Source: Streptacidiphilus rugosus AM-16 (lineage in GTDB: Bacteria > Actinomycetota > Actinomycetes > Streptomycetales > Streptomycetaceae). Taken from it: 64,000 nucleotides of DNA. Shown one piece after another: positions 35,201-44,635 of this stretch. Every line of letters begins with the position of its first letter. Position 1 is the first letter of the stretch. The notes below the pieces were generated by a model, which was not told the origin of the DNA, did not search any database, and saw nothing but the letters and a program-made list of their open reading frames with translations. A program made the position numbers and the translations under genes. The stretch is taken from NCBI RefSeq assembly GCF_000744655.1, contig NZ_JQMJ01000004.1:6837698-6901697 (forward strand), written 5' to 3'.

Positions 35201-35838
35201 TCGCCGAGGATTCGGTGCTGTTGCGGGTCGGTCTGGTCAAGGTGCTGGAGATGGGCGGTTTCCAGGTCGCCGCGGAGGTCGGCGACGGGGAAGCGCTGTT
35301 GGCGGCGGTGGAGGAGCACCGGCCCGAACTCGCCCTGGTCGACGTCCGGATGCCGCCCGGCTTCACCGACGAGGGGGTCCGCGCCGCGATGGTGATCCGT
35401 CGGCGGTGGCCGGGGACGGCGGTGGTGCTGCTCTCGCAGTACGTGGAGGAGCAGTACGCGGCCGACCTGCTGGCGACCAACACCAGCAGCGTGGGCTACC
35501 TCCTCAAGCAACGCGTGGCCGATGTGGGGGATTTCGTGGAGGCGGTGCGGCGGGTCGCGGACGGGGGCACGGCGCTGGATCCGCAGGTCGTCGCCCAGCT
35601 GCTGCTGCGACGGGACAGCGACCCGCTGGACCGGCTGACCCGTCGCGAACGGGAGGTCCTGGGCCTCATGGCCGAGGGGCGCTCCAACGCCGGCATCGCC
35701 GAGGCGCTGACGGTCAGCGAGAGCGCGGTGGCCAAGCACATCAACAACATCTTCGCCAAGCTCGACCTGCCGGTGATCGACACGGACCACCGCCGCGTGC
35801 TCGCCGTTCTGCGCTTCCTCGGAGCGTCCCAGGCCTGA
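35188..35838 (+). CDS. LuxR/NarL family response regulator
   Basis: 216 residues. Receiver domain 1-125 with phospho-acceptor Asp52 (ALVDVRMPPG) and the acidic pair ED at 7-8; Ser/Thr switch in VVLLSQYVEE and Lys in GYLLKQRV. LuxR helix-turn-helix at the C-terminus (LTRREREVLGLMAEGRSNAGIAEAL...VAKHINNIFAKL). GTG 35188 lies inside the end of the kinase gene, so the pair is translationally coupled. Confidence 0.94.
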   Translation: MRAVIAEDSVLLRVGLVKVLEMGGFQVAAEVGDGEALLAAVEEHRPELALVDVRMPPGFTDEGVRAAMVIRRRWPGTAVVLLSQYVEEQYAADLLATNTSSVGYLLKQRVADVGDFVEAVRRVADGGTALDPQVVAQLLLRRDSDPLDRLTRREREVLGLMAEGRSNAGIAEALTVSESAVAKHINNIFAKLDLPVIDTDHRRVLAVLRFLGASQA

Positions 35839-35963
35839 CCGGCCTCGGGCGTCGGCGCGGGGCGGCCGGCCCGGCGCCGAGTCCACGCTGCTGCGACCAG
35901 ACGGCGGGGCCGTCCGGCGTCAGGCCCGGCGGCCCGGGCGAGGAGTCGGGGCGCGGCGGGCGG

Positions 35964-38120
35964 CTACGGGGTCTGTCCGAGGAAGACCCGGCGGACCACC
36001 CGCTCCGCCGCTGCGCCGTCGTCCCAGGGGCAGAACTTCGCCCGGAACGCGGTGCGCAGCTTCGCCGACTCCGCCGACTCCGGCTCGCGCAGCAGCGCGG
36101 CCAGCTCCTCGGGGGTGGTCGCGACCGCGCCCGGGGGCTCCTGCATCAGGTCGAAGTAGACACCGCGGATGCGCTGGTACTCCTCCCAGTCCGGGGCGAA
36201 GACCACGATCGGGCGGTCCAGCACCGCGTAGTCGAACATCGCGGACGAGTAGTCGGTGACCAGCACGTCCGCCGCGAGGTAGAGGTCCTCGACGGTCGGA
36301 TGGCCGGAGACGTCGATGACGCCCGCGTCGGACGGAAGGCCCGCGTCCGCGTAGAAGTAGTGAGCGCGCATCAGCACCGTCGTCCCGGGGCCGAGACTGC
36401 GGGCCAGCGTCACCATGTCCAGCGGGGGGACGAAGGTGTCCTGCTGCTCGCGGTGGGTGGGGGTGTAGAGGACGACCCGCTGCCCGGCCGGGATGCCCAG
36501 CCGCTCACGGATCGCGGCGACCTCCGCGGGCGTCGCGTTGGCCAGCCGGTCGTTGCGCGGGTAGCCGCTCTCCAGCACCTCGTAGCGGCCCGGGTAGGCG
36601 CTGCCGAAGGCCTCGGTGGAGTGGGGGTTGGGCGAGACTAGGTAGTCCCAGCGGGCGACGTGCTCCAGCAGGCGGTCGAAGTCCATGCCGTCGGCGGCCA
36701 GCGGGCGGGTGCGCAGGTCCAGGCCCAGGTACTTGAGCGGGGTGCCGTGCTGCGTCTGGACGTGCACGGAGCCGGGCCGCTTGGTCATCGTGTGCGGGAA
36801 GTTGACGTTGTTGACCAGGTACTTGGCGGTCGCCATCAGCTTCAGGTAGGCCGGGGTGTTGACCAGCACGTAGGGCACGCCCGCCGGGAGCGCCGCGGCC
36901 TGGGCCCGGGTCTCCACCACCCAGACGCCCTTCACGCCGGGCGCCAGCTCGCGCATCCGCTCGTAGATCGCCGCCGGGTTGCAGGCGTAGCCGCGGTACC
37001 AGTACGCCGCGTAGACCGCGAGCCTGTCGTTGAGCGGCAGTCGGCGGTAGCTCTCGAAGAGCCCGCGTCGGCCCGCGCCGCGGATCGCCCGCTTGATCGT
37101 GACCGGCAGCGTCCTCGGGAGCGCCTGCAGCGGACGCAACCGCTGGTAGGTGCCCCACGCGCCGCGGTCGACCAGCCGGTACTGGACCCCGCGCAGGCCC
37201 TTGGGGAAGACGTAACCCTCGGGCCGGTACCGGTGGAAGTGCTCGGTGGCGCGCCGGAAGAAGGACTCGCGCAGCCGCTCCGGGACGAGGCCCGGGGTGT
37301 CCAGGACGGTGACCGCCTGCTTCACCGTGCGGTCGAAGACCAGGCGGCGCAGGTCCGCGGGGATCTCCGGGCGGCGGGCGAGGAAGTCGAAGATCGCGTC
37401 GTACTGCGCGAAGGCGTCCGCGTGCTTGGGCGAGGCGGTGTTGGTGATCGCCCCTGCGCGCTGGCGGCGGTAGAAGTAGACGTCGCGGTCCAGGTAGCTC
37501 AGCCGCTCGGCGGCGAGCAGCAGCGGGTAGGTGACCGAGATGTCCTCGTAGTAGCCGCCGCCGAAGTGCACGTCGAGCCCGGTCAGGAAGTCCCTGCGGA
37601 CGACCTTGTTCCAGACCGACATGATCATCTGCAGCAGCCCGGGACGGTCCGCCAGCGTGAAGGTCTCCGGCAGCGGGGGCTCGACCAGCAGGCGGCGCCA
37701 GGTGTCCGGCTCGGTGCTGCCGTCGGGGTAGGTCCGGGCGAAGCCGGTGATCAGCACGTCGGGCCGGACCGCGGCGAGCCTGGCGGCGATCTCGTCCACC
37801 GCGTCCTCGGCCAGCCAGTCGTCGCTGTCGACGAACCAGACGTACTCGCCGGTGGCCTCCCGCAGCCCCACCTCGCGCGCGCCGCCCAGGCCCCGGTTGA
37901 CGGCCAGGTGCCGCACCCGCAGCCGGGAGTCCCGCGCGGCGTAGGCGTCGAGGATCTCGCCGCTGCGGTCGGGCGAGCAGTCGTCGACGGCGATGACCTC
38001 CAGGGAGGGCAGCCGGGCGGCGAGGATCGAGTCGAGACAGCGCGGGAGGTAGTCGGCGACGCCGTACACGGGCAGCACGATGCTGAGGGAGACTCCCGTC
38101 TCTGCGGCTGCGGGGTTCAC
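35964..38120 (-). CDS. GT2 glycosyltransferase fused to CDP-glycerol glycerophosphotransferase
   Basis: 718 residues. Residues 10-230 are a GT-A family 2 glycosyltransferase (SIVLPVYGVADYLPRCLDS, VDDCSPDRSG, WFVDSDDWL with the DxD). Residues about 340-715 are a TagF/TarF-like glycerophosphotransferase (QTQHGTPLKYLGLD, LYTPTHREQ, VTDYSSAMFDYAVLDRPIV). This fusion builds teichoic-acid-type or poly-glycerol/ribitol-phosphate wall polymers on the inner membrane face. No other wall-polymer genes are adjacent, so it is an orphan. Convergent with the response regulator, about 125 nt apart. Confidence 0.92.
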   Translation of the reverse strand: MNPAAAETGVSLSIVLPVYGVADYLPRCLDSILAARLPSLEVIAVDDCSPDRSGEILDAYAARDSRLRVRHLAVNRGLGGAREVGLREATGEYVWFVDSDDWLAEDAVDEIAARLAAVRPDVLITGFARTYPDGSTEPDTWRRLLVEPPLPETFTLADRPGLLQMIMSVWNKVVRRDFLTGLDVHFGGGYYEDISVTYPLLLAAERLSYLDRDVYFYRRQRAGAITNTASPKHADAFAQYDAIFDFLARRPEIPADLRRLVFDRTVKQAVTVLDTPGLVPERLRESFFRRATEHFHRYRPEGYVFPKGLRGVQYRLVDRGAWGTYQRLRPLQALPRTLPVTIKRAIRGAGRRGLFESYRRLPLNDRLAVYAAYWYRGYACNPAAIYERMRELAPGVKGVWVVETRAQAAALPAGVPYVLVNTPAYLKLMATAKYLVNNVNFPHTMTKRPGSVHVQTQHGTPLKYLGLDLRTRPLAADGMDFDRLLEHVARWDYLVSPNPHSTEAFGSAYPGRYEVLESGYPRNDRLANATPAEVAAIRERLGIPAGQRVVLYTPTHREQQDTFVPPLDMVTLARSLGPGTTVLMRAHYFYADAGLPSDAGVIDVSGHPTVEDLYLAADVLVTDYSSAMFDYAVLDRPIVVFAPDWEEYQRIRGVYFDLMQEPPGAVATTPEELAALLREPESAESAKLRTAFRAKFCPWDDGAAAERVVRRVFLGQTP

Positions 38121-38187
38121 GGCTGTCGCGCTCCTGGTCGTGCGGTGGTGCGAACGTGCTGGGCACCCCGACTCTACTGGGCGGCGA

Positions 38188-38571
38188 TCAGTTCGGTCGC
38201 TCGTCCTCCACCGTGAACAGGCGGTGCACGCCGAGCGCGGCGAAGACCCGGTGGACCTGGGAGGGAACGGCGCCCGCCGAGTGGTCGACCTCCGGCAGCA
38301 CCAGACGGAACTCGCCCCCGCAGGATCGCAGCAGCCGTCTGGCCGCGATCAGGACGCCGACCCCGGTCGAGTCGCAGAAGCGGACCTCGCTCAGGTCGAC
38401 CAGGACGCGGCGCGAACCGGTCGCCACCGCCTCCCTCACCGCCTCGCGAACCTTCGAGCCGGTGCCCAGGTCCAGGTCGCCGGCGACCTGCAGCAGTACC
38501 CAGCCGTCGCGCTCTTCCCGCTCCACCTTCAGTGTCGTCGTCACGGTGCCACGATTCCCTAGCATGTTCAT
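38188..38571 (-). CDS. STAS domain anti-sigma factor antagonist
   Basis: 127 residues, a single STAS domain with the phosphorylatable Ser68 in RFCDSTGVGVLIAARRL. In the non-phosphorylated form such proteins bind HATPase anti-sigma factors and set a sigma factor free. ATG 38571 or the ATG two codons later could start. It is divergent from the ECF sigma gene, though ECF factors are not normally controlled by STAS proteins; its partner is more likely a SigB-type anti-sigma factor elsewhere. Confidence 0.9.
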   Translation of the reverse strand: MNMLGNRGTVTTTLKVEREERDGWVLLQVAGDLDLGTGSKVREAVREAVATGSRRVLVDLSEVRFCDSTGVGVLIAARRLLRSCGGEFRLVLPEVDHSAGAVPSQVHRVFAALGVHRLFTVEDERPN

Positions 38572-38731
38572 GATGGTGATTCAGACTAACCGCGGTCTGC
38601 GGCCGCTGACACTGGGTGCCATCTTGCCTCCGGAGCGATTCTTCAAACACTCGGACGAGGGCCACCGCCCGGCGCTAGATTCGGTTCAAGGATTCCTTGG
38701 TCGTAGCTTGTGAAGCTCGTGAGGCGAAGCG

Positions 38732-39307
38732 GTGGTGCCGATGGCGAGTCCCGCACCGATCCGCTGGGACCGGCAGATCCAGCGACGGCTGGCCCGCGGC
38801 GAGGAGTCCGCGCTGGGCGAGCTCTACGACCAGTTCGCGCCCCTGGTGCACGGCCTCGCCCACCGGGTGCTCGCCGACCAGGCCGCCGCCGAACAGATCA
38901 CCCGCGAGGTGTTCGCCCACGTCTGGGAGCATCCCGAGAGCTTCGACCCCGCCCAGGGTTCGATGCGCTCCTGGATCGGCACGCTCACCCACCGCCGCGC
39001 GGTCGAGCGCCTGCGGCGGGAGCACGCCGCCGGCGCGGAGGGGAGCGGCGACGCCGGGGGCGGTCCGCTGGAACCGCCCAGCGTCGAGGAGGAAGTCCTG
39101 GCCGCGGCCACCGCCGCGCGGGTCCAGTACGTCGTGGCCTCGCTGCCGCAGGCCCTGCGCGAGACGCTGCTGCTCACCTACTTCGGCGGACGCACCTACG
39201 CGCAGGCCGCGAAGGAGCTCGGCATCGCGCCCGCCACCGCCAAACACCGGATGCGGCTCGGCCTGCAACTGCTGGCCACCGCCCTGTCCACGGAGCCGAC
39301 CCGATGA
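38732..39307 (+). CDS. ECF-type RNA polymerase sigma factor
   Basis: 191 residues. Region 2 (GELYDQFAPLVHGLAHRVLAD...VFAHVWEHPESFDP, RSWIGTLTHRRAVERLRRE) and region 4 (SLPQALRETLLLTYFGGRTYAQAAKELGIAPATAKHRMRLGLQLL) are complete with a short linker. It resembles SigK-like ECF factors. GTG 38732 has GAGG seven bases before it; ATG 38741 in frame is an alternative. It overlaps the anti-sigma gene by ATGA, the usual layout of an ECF sigma/anti-sigma pair. Confidence 0.92.
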   Translation: MVPMASPAPIRWDRQIQRRLARGEESALGELYDQFAPLVHGLAHRVLADQAAAEQITREVFAHVWEHPESFDPAQGSMRSWIGTLTHRRAVERLRREHAAGAEGSGDAGGGPLEPPSVEEEVLAAATAARVQYVVASLPQALRETLLLTYFGGRTYAQAAKELGIAPATAKHRMRLGLQLLATALSTEPTR

Positions 39308-40425
39308 CCGCCGACGCGCCGCAGACGCGCGAGGCGCTGGAACCCCCGGCGCACGAAGCGCTGCGCGGACTGCTGGGCGCGTGGGCCCTGGACGCGTGCC
39401 CGCCGCACGAGGCGGCCCGCCTGGAGGCCCACCTCGCCAACTGCCCCTCCTGCGCCGAGGAGGGCCACCGCCTGCGCGACGCGGCCGGCTGGCTCTCCGC
39501 CGACGAACCGCTCGACCCCGAACCGGCCCTGCGCCGCGCGGTCCTCGACGGCTGCCTCGGCCGCCGCGACGCGGCGTACCGGGTGCCCGCCTACGCGGAG
39601 CCCTACGTCGCCGAGACGGCCAGGCTGGACGCGCTGCTGCGCGATCTCGGCGAGCTGGACTGGCTGGAGCAGGCCTCGCTCACCTGGCACGGCGGCACCG
39701 AGCTGCGCCGCCCGGCCGAGGTCCTCTCCCACCTCGCCGCGGTCGACGGCGTCCTGGCCCGCGCGCTCGGGCTTCCCGATCCCGCGCCGGGCGTCGACGA
39801 CCTGGTCGCCCGCACCGAGGTGGTGCGCGCCGCGCAGTCCCGGCGCTCGCCGGAGGCGGTCCGCGCGTTCTGGCGGGCCCAGACCCGCGCGGTGGTGGAG
39901 ACCGCGGCGCTGGCCCCGCCGGAGACGGCGGGCCAGGCGGTGGACTACGGCGCGTTCCGGATACCGGTCCGCGACGCGTTCCTTGACCGGGCCTTCGAGT
40001 GCTGGATCCACGCGGACGACATCGCCGAGGCCGTCGGCTACCCGTACCACCCGCCGCGCGGCGCGCACCTGCGCCAACTGATCGGCCTGGCGGCCAAGAT
40101 GTTGCCGCTGGCCCTGGCGGGCCTGCGCGAGGCGGGCCTGGCGACGTCCCCGGCGCCGGACGCGGCGGGCGCGGCGGGGCCGCGGGTGCTGAAGCTGATC
40201 ATCGAGGGACGCGGCGAGAGCGAGTGGCTGATCCCCCTCGACGACCCCACCTGGACCCCGCCGCCCGGAACGGAACCGACGTCCACCCTGGCGATCGACG
40301 GCGTCGAGTTCTGCTTCCTCTGCGCCGCACGCCGCGACCCCGCCCGCGTCCCCGTCGGCATCCTCGGCGACCATGCCCCCGCCCGCGACCTCCTGGCGGC
40401 CGCACCCCTGCTCTCGCGTCCGTAG
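39304..40425 (+). CDS. zinc-finger anti-sigma factor fused to a mycothiol-dependent maleylpyruvate isomerase-like domain
   Basis: 373 residues. The first 75 residues have the zinc anti-sigma motif (H-x3-C-x2-C: HLANCPSC, with an earlier Cys/His set), which clamps ECF sigma factors. Residues about 95-270 match the DinB-like maleylpyruvate isomerase N-domain (WLEQASLTWHGG, HLAAVDGVLARAL, FECWIHADDIAEAVG with metal-binding His residues) and the C-terminus its MDMPI_C-like domain. The fusion suggests that a thiol/metal state is sensed by the isomerase-like part. Unlike RsrA- or RskA-type proteins it has no membrane helix, so it is cytoplasmic. Confidence 0.87.
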   Translation: MTADAPQTREALEPPAHEALRGLLGAWALDACPPHEAARLEAHLANCPSCAEEGHRLRDAAGWLSADEPLDPEPALRRAVLDGCLGRRDAAYRVPAYAEPYVAETARLDALLRDLGELDWLEQASLTWHGGTELRRPAEVLSHLAAVDGVLARALGLPDPAPGVDDLVARTEVVRAAQSRRSPEAVRAFWRAQTRAVVETAALAPPETAGQAVDYGAFRIPVRDAFLDRAFECWIHADDIAEAVGYPYHPPRGAHLRQLIGLAAKMLPLALAGLREAGLATSPAPDAAGAAGPRVLKLIIEGRGESEWLIPLDDPTWTPPPGTEPTSTLAIDGVEFCFLCAARRDPARVPVGILGDHAPARDLLAAAPLLSRP

Positions 40426-40433
40426 GACGCGCG

Positions 40434-41291
40434 TCAGGCGAAGACGACGGTGCGGGAGCCGTTCAGGAGGACGCGGTGTTCGGCGTGCCACTTGACCGCG
40501 CGGGCGAGCGCCTGGCATTCGGCGTCGCGGCCGAGCGCGACCAGCTTCTGCGGGGTGACGTCGTGTCCCACCCGCACGACCTCCTGCTCGATGATCGGAC
40601 CCTCGTCCAGCGCCGCGGTCACATAGTGCGCCGTCGCCCCGATCAGCTTCACGCCCCTGGCGTGCGCCTGGTGGTAGGGCTTGGCGCCCTTGAAGCTCGG
40701 CAGGAAGGAGTGGTGGATGTTGATCGCCCGCCCGGCAAGGTCCTTGCACAGGTCGTCGGAGAGCACCTGCATGTAGCGGGCCAGGACCACCAGGTCCACC
40801 CGCTCCTCCTCGACGAGGCGCAGCAGCGCCGCCTCCGCCTCGGGCTTGGTGTCCGCGGTGACCGGGATGTGGTGGAACGGCACCCCGTACGAGCCGGCCA
40901 GTTCCTCGAAGTCGCGGTGGTTGGAGACCACGCCCGCGACCTCCACCGGCAGCGCGCCCGAGCTCGCCCGGAACAGCAGGTCGTTGAGGCAGTGCCCGAA
41001 CTTGCTGACCAGCAGCAGCACCCGCATCCGCTCCTCGGCCGGGCTCAGCTGCCAGTCCATGCGGAACGCATCGCCCGTCGCCGCGAAGCTGGCCCGCAGC
41101 TTCTCCAGGGTGACCGGCGGCTCGGCCGAGAAGTGGACGCGCATGAAGAAGAGTCCGCTGTCCGGGTCGCCGAACTGCTGGCTGTCCACGATGTTGCAGC
41201 CCGTGAGGAACAGGTAGCTGGACACCGCGTGCACGATGCCCCGCTTGTCAGGGCAGGACAGGGTCAGGATGTACTGCTCGTCGGCGGCCAC
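40434..41291 (-). CDS. purU: formyltetrahydrofolate deformylase
   Basis: 285 residues. N-terminal ACT domain (YILTLSCPDKRGIVHAVSSYL) and C-terminal formyl-transferase domain with INIHHSFLPSFKGAKPYHQAHARGV (catalytic Asn and His) and GATAHYVTAALDEGPIIEQ (catalytic Asp). It hydrolyses 10-formyl-THF to THF plus formate, feeding purine synthesis and balancing the one-carbon pool. GTG 41291 has GGGAGG ten bases upstream. Convergent with the anti-sigma fusion gene, only 8 nt apart. Confidence 0.95.
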   Translation of the reverse strand: MAADEQYILTLSCPDKRGIVHAVSSYLFLTGCNIVDSQQFGDPDSGLFFMRVHFSAEPPVTLEKLRASFAATGDAFRMDWQLSPAEERMRVLLLVSKFGHCLNDLLFRASSGALPVEVAGVVSNHRDFEELAGSYGVPFHHIPVTADTKPEAEAALLRLVEEERVDLVVLARYMQVLSDDLCKDLAGRAINIHHSFLPSFKGAKPYHQAHARGVKLIGATAHYVTAALDEGPIIEQEVVRVGHDVTPQKLVALGRDAECQALARAVKWHAEHRVLLNGSRTVVFA

Positions 41292-41402
41292 GGGGGTATT
41301 TCCTCCCGGAACTCGGTGGGGGCGGACCTCCGGAAAGCGTGCCACACTCCGGGCCGGCGAGGCCCTGGCGTCTCACGCCGTGGCGCCTCAGGCCGTGGCG
41401 TC

Positions 41403-41843
41403 TCAGGCTCCGGCGTGCGTCAGGATCTCCAGCATCGCCAGCGAGCGCGGCGCGGCGGCCGGGTCCTCACCGTCCGCGAGGGCCAGCCGCACGTGCGCCT
41501 CGTGGCAGGCGCGGACCGCCTCGGGCCAGGCGTGGTGCTGGAAGTACGCGGAGGCCGGCGCGTCAGGACCGACCTGGTGCATGATCCGCAGGACCCGCAG
41601 CACGGCCGTGTCGACCGCGGTCGCCTCCGCCGAGTCGCGGAAGATCGTGCCGACGTACTTCTCCGCCGACCAGCGGTCCAGCCAGGTGTCCTCCACGAGG
41701 CGGTAGACGGCGTCGGTGACGTCGCCGTAACCATCGCGACCTGCGGACCAGCACTCCTGCTGGAACTGCGGGTCGCCGAGCATGTGCAGCGCGGAACGGA
41801 CCCGGGCCCGCCAGCGCCACCAGGGGATGTCAGTGAGCGGCAT
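41403..41843 (-). CDS. SCO4402-like conserved hypothetical protein
   Basis: 146 residues, soluble, mostly helical, rich in Trp and His (PLTDIPWWRWRARVRSALHML; VDTAVLRVLRIMHQVG). I recognise it as the small protein near purU annotated as SCO4402 family in streptomycetes; no function is known to me. GGAGG stands nine bases before ATG 41843. Its last codons run into three degenerate copies of a CGTGGCGcCTCAGGC unit (about 41365-41412), which lie between it and purU. Confidence 0.75.
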   Translation of the reverse strand: MPLTDIPWWRWRARVRSALHMLGDPQFQQECWSAGRDGYGDVTDAVYRLVEDTWLDRWSAEKYVGTIFRDSAEATAVDTAVLRVLRIMHQVGPDAPASAYFQHHAWPEAVRACHEAHVRLALADGEDPAAAPRSLAMLEILTHAGA

Positions 41844-42066
41844 GCCGCCCATCCTCCTGGAGCGGGTGCCTGTTCGAGAAGACTTCTGGGGAGCCTCTTG
41901 GGACGTCTGTGCCGCCTGCATGGGTCACGATCCTACGTTCTACGCGTGTCCTCACCTCCTGTTCACCTTGTGATGACCTTGCGTTACCCCCACGGCCCCG
42001 CTCCCGTACGCATTCATGACAAGGGTTGAGTGCTGACGGTTTGGACGCGGGAGGGGAAACGGGCGC

Positions 42067-43311
42067 ATGAGGTCCAAAGTGACCGGACGCACGACCAGGC
42101 GGACGAAGCTGGCGGCGGCCATCGTCGTCACGGCCCTGCTGGGCTCCGGCGCTGCGGGCTGCGGGGGCAGCGCGAGTGCCGACGACGGTGACGCCATCAC
42201 CGTGATGACGTGGGCGGCGATGGACAGCCGTGCGGGCTCCGAGCCCGGTATGCCCGCGCTCGCGCAGGCCGTCGCGAAGTACTTCGACGACAACGGCGGG
42301 GTGGCGGGACACCCGGTCAGGGTCATCACCTGCGACGAGCACGGCACCAGGGACGGCGCGATCGCCTGCGCGAACCAGGCCGCGTCGGAGCAGGTCGTGG
42401 CCGTGGTCGGCTCCTCCAGCCAGTTCGGCGACCAGTTCATGCCGATCCTGGAGTCCGCGGGCATCAGTTACGTCGGCGGCTCGGGCGCGTCCGCTGCGGA
42501 GTTCACCTCGCCCTACTCGTACCCGGTGAACGGCGGCTACCAGACCCTGCTGGTCGGCAACGGCGAGCAGCTGGCGACGGCCGGGTGCCGCAGGATCGCG
42601 ATCGTCCGGCCGGACACCGCGGTCGGGGACAGCATGTTCACCGACCTCAGCAACGGTCTGGCGGCGTACAACCTGACCGCCGTCGACGTGAAGGCCGCCG
42701 CCGGCCGGACCAACTACGAGAACGAGATCGCGGCGGCGGTCGGCCCCGACCGTGCGCACAACTGCGTCACCAGCGCGATGGACGCGGCCTCGACGCAGAC
42801 CCTCTTCGACGGCTGGCGCCGCCTGTCCCCGCACGCGCGCCTGTCGGCGCTGATCGGAAGCTTCCAGCAGTCGCTGGTGGACTCGATGGGCGGCGCGGAC
42901 AGCACGCTCGAAGGCGCGCTGGCCACCGGCTGGTACCCGCCCGACGGCAGCCCGGTCTGGAACCAGCTGCACGCGGTGATGAAGAAGTACGCCTTCACCG
43001 ACAACTCCATCAACGCGTCCGACCCCGGCGTGGAGACGACGTGGGTCGCCTACGAGGTCTTCAAGAAGGTCGTCGACCGCATCCAGGGCCCGATCACCGC
43101 GATGACGGTGCACGCGGCCTTCGACGCGACCGGTCCCGTCGACACGGGCGGCGCGACGCCGCCGCTGGCCTGGCAGGACCCCAACCTGGTGGCCCTACAG
43201 TCCGCGCCGCGCACGGTGAACACCTTCGTCAGCTTCCAGCAGGTCCGCAACGGCGTCCTCACGGAGAGCCGCAGCGGCCTCGTCAACGTCGCCGCCGCCC
43301 TCACCCGCTGA
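42067..43311 (+). CDS. ABC-type substrate-binding lipoprotein (Leu/Ile/Val-binding fold)
   Basis: 414 residues. Twin-Arg/Lys N-terminus, hydrophobic stretch LAAAIVVTALLGSGA, and lipobox AAGC with Cys32 as the lipidated residue. The mature part is a type 1 periplasmic-binding fold (VAKYFDDNGGVAGHPVRVITCDEHGT, VVAVVGSSSQFGDQFMPILESAGISYVG), as in branched-chain amino-acid receptors. No permease or ATPase genes are near, so it is an orphan receptor. GGGAGGGG lies upstream of the ATG. Confidence 0.88.
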   Translation: MRSKVTGRTTRRTKLAAAIVVTALLGSGAAGCGGSASADDGDAITVMTWAAMDSRAGSEPGMPALAQAVAKYFDDNGGVAGHPVRVITCDEHGTRDGAIACANQAASEQVVAVVGSSSQFGDQFMPILESAGISYVGGSGASAAEFTSPYSYPVNGGYQTLLVGNGEQLATAGCRRIAIVRPDTAVGDSMFTDLSNGLAAYNLTAVDVKAAAGRTNYENEIAAAVGPDRAHNCVTSAMDAASTQTLFDGWRRLSPHARLSALIGSFQQSLVDSMGGADSTLEGALATGWYPPDGSPVWNQLHAVMKKYAFTDNSINASDPGVETTWVAYEVFKKVVDRIQGPITAMTVHAAFDATGPVDTGGATPPLAWQDPNLVALQSAPRTVNTFVSFQQVRNGVLTESRSGLVNVAAALTR

Positions 43312-43313
43312 CC

Positions 43314-43423
43314 CTCAGGGGTGCGGGGAGCCGCGCGAGAAGCCACCGACATCCGGATGGTCCTCACCGAGCAGGGCCGTCCTCCCCGGCTGGGTTGCCC
43401 GCGCCGTTCCCCGCACCCCTGAG
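43314..43423. repeat. intergenic hairpin repeat, copy 5
   Basis: CTCAGGGGTGCGGGG (43314-43328) and CCCCGCACCCCTGAG (43409-43423) are perfect 15-nt inverted arms with GCGCG inside; related arms continue to about 43525. Between convergent genes, so a likely bidirectional terminator. Confidence 0.7.
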
Positions 43424-43560
43424 ATGGCGCAACCCGCCCCTCGCCCACAAGACCCCGCGCTCGCCCGCCGCAGGCGCGCCCACGCGGCGGAGCCGCACAT
43501 CAGCACAGCCCCGCACCCCTGAAACAGGGCAACCACCCCTCTGCGGTGAGGCTCGCGCCC

Positions 43561-44514
43561 CTACAGGTGGCCCGGCTCCTTGGACGGGAGGTGGTTGGCT
43601 GCGGCGATCGGGTTCCAGAGGGCGGCGGCCTGGGACTTGGCCGAGCTGGCGATGCCGCTGGAGGTGTTGCCCGCCGCGCCGTCGCCACCGGCCTTGGGGT
43701 GGTGGTGCTTCTGGCAGGGGTCCACGGACTCCGCGGCCCACGCGGCGTAGTGCTGGTCGGCCTGCTGGGAGGCCTGCCAGCCGCGGGTGAGCGCGTCGAC
43801 CAGGGCCGGGCCCTGCTGGAGTTGGTCCACCTTCAACGCGGCCAGCTGGGTCACCAGGTTCCCGCGCGCCTGCGCCGCCGCCGTCAGGGCCTGCTGCGCC
43901 TGCGGCAGCCCCTGGCAGTGCTTGATGTCGTCCACGGCGCTGATCACCGAGGCGCGGTTGCTGCCCGCGGTCTCCAGCAGCGCGCTCAGCGCCTGCGCCT
44001 GCGGCGAGACACCCTGACCGCCGCCCTTCGCGGCCGAGGGCTGCGACACCGCCGTCCCCGAGGCCTTCGGGGACGCGGACGAGCTGCCGCCGCCGCTCAG
44101 CAGCGCACCCATCCCGATGCCGACCACCGCGCAGGCCGCGACCACGCCGATGCCTATCGTCCGCATCGAGGGACCGCTGCGCGGCGGCTCGTGGTCGCCC
44201 TGGTACCCGCCGTCCGCATAGCCGCCGTCCTGGTAGCCCTGGTCCTGGTAGCCGCCGTGCTGCTGCTGCGGGTACGCCGCGTACGGCTGCGGCTGCGGCG
44301 GCTCGTAGGAGGGCTGGGGCTGGGCCGGGGGCTGGCCGTAGGCCGCCTGCTGCGGGGCCGGCGGCATCGGCGGGAGGAACTGGGTCGCGGCGGCCTGGTG
44401 CTCGGGCGCGGGGTGGGGCGGCAGCTGCTCGGCGTAGGCCGCCGTCGGCTCCGACTCCGGACGGAAGAGGTCATCCGGAGTGAGCTCGCCGGGGTTGGGA
44501 CGACGATGGTTCAC
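43561..44514 (-). CDS. membrane protein with Pro/Gln/Tyr-rich cytoplasmic region, function unknown
   Basis: 317 residues. Residues 1-110 are low-complexity, rich in Pro, Gln, Tyr and Gly with short GYQDxGY-type repeats; one membrane helix follows (IGIGVVAACAVVGIGMGALLSGGG); the remaining 165 residues are outside, helical, with a Cys pair (HCQGLPQAQQAL and VDPCQKHHH). The region after the Cys is His-rich. No known domain is recognised. GTG 44514 has GAGG six bases upstream. Confidence 0.75.
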   Translation of the reverse strand: MNHRRPNPGELTPDDLFRPESEPTAAYAEQLPPHPAPEHQAAATQFLPPMPPAPQQAAYGQPPAQPQPSYEPPQPQPYAAYPQQQHGGYQDQGYQDGGYADGGYQGDHEPPRSGPSMRTIGIGVVAACAVVGIGMGALLSGGGSSSASPKASGTAVSQPSAAKGGGQGVSPQAQALSALLETAGSNRASVISAVDDIKHCQGLPQAQQALTAAAQARGNLVTQLAALKVDQLQQGPALVDALTRGWQASQQADQHYAAWAAESVDPCQKHHHPKAGGDGAAGNTSSGIASSAKSQAAALWNPIAAANHLPSKEPGHL

Positions 44515-44635
44515 GCGCTTCCTCACCTATGGGCCGAGCCGGCCCGCAGGCCCGTGCTCACAACGGCCCCACGCTACCCGTTCACCCCGACGAGTGACCA
44601 TCCTGGGGGACTTCCGTCTCACCCTCCCGACGGGT

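Noticed and set aside
41365..41412. Three degenerate GTGGCGcCTCAGGC units as a minisatellite or CRISPR-like array
   Set aside because: Only three imperfect 15-nt units without spacers; a local slippage product at a gene end.
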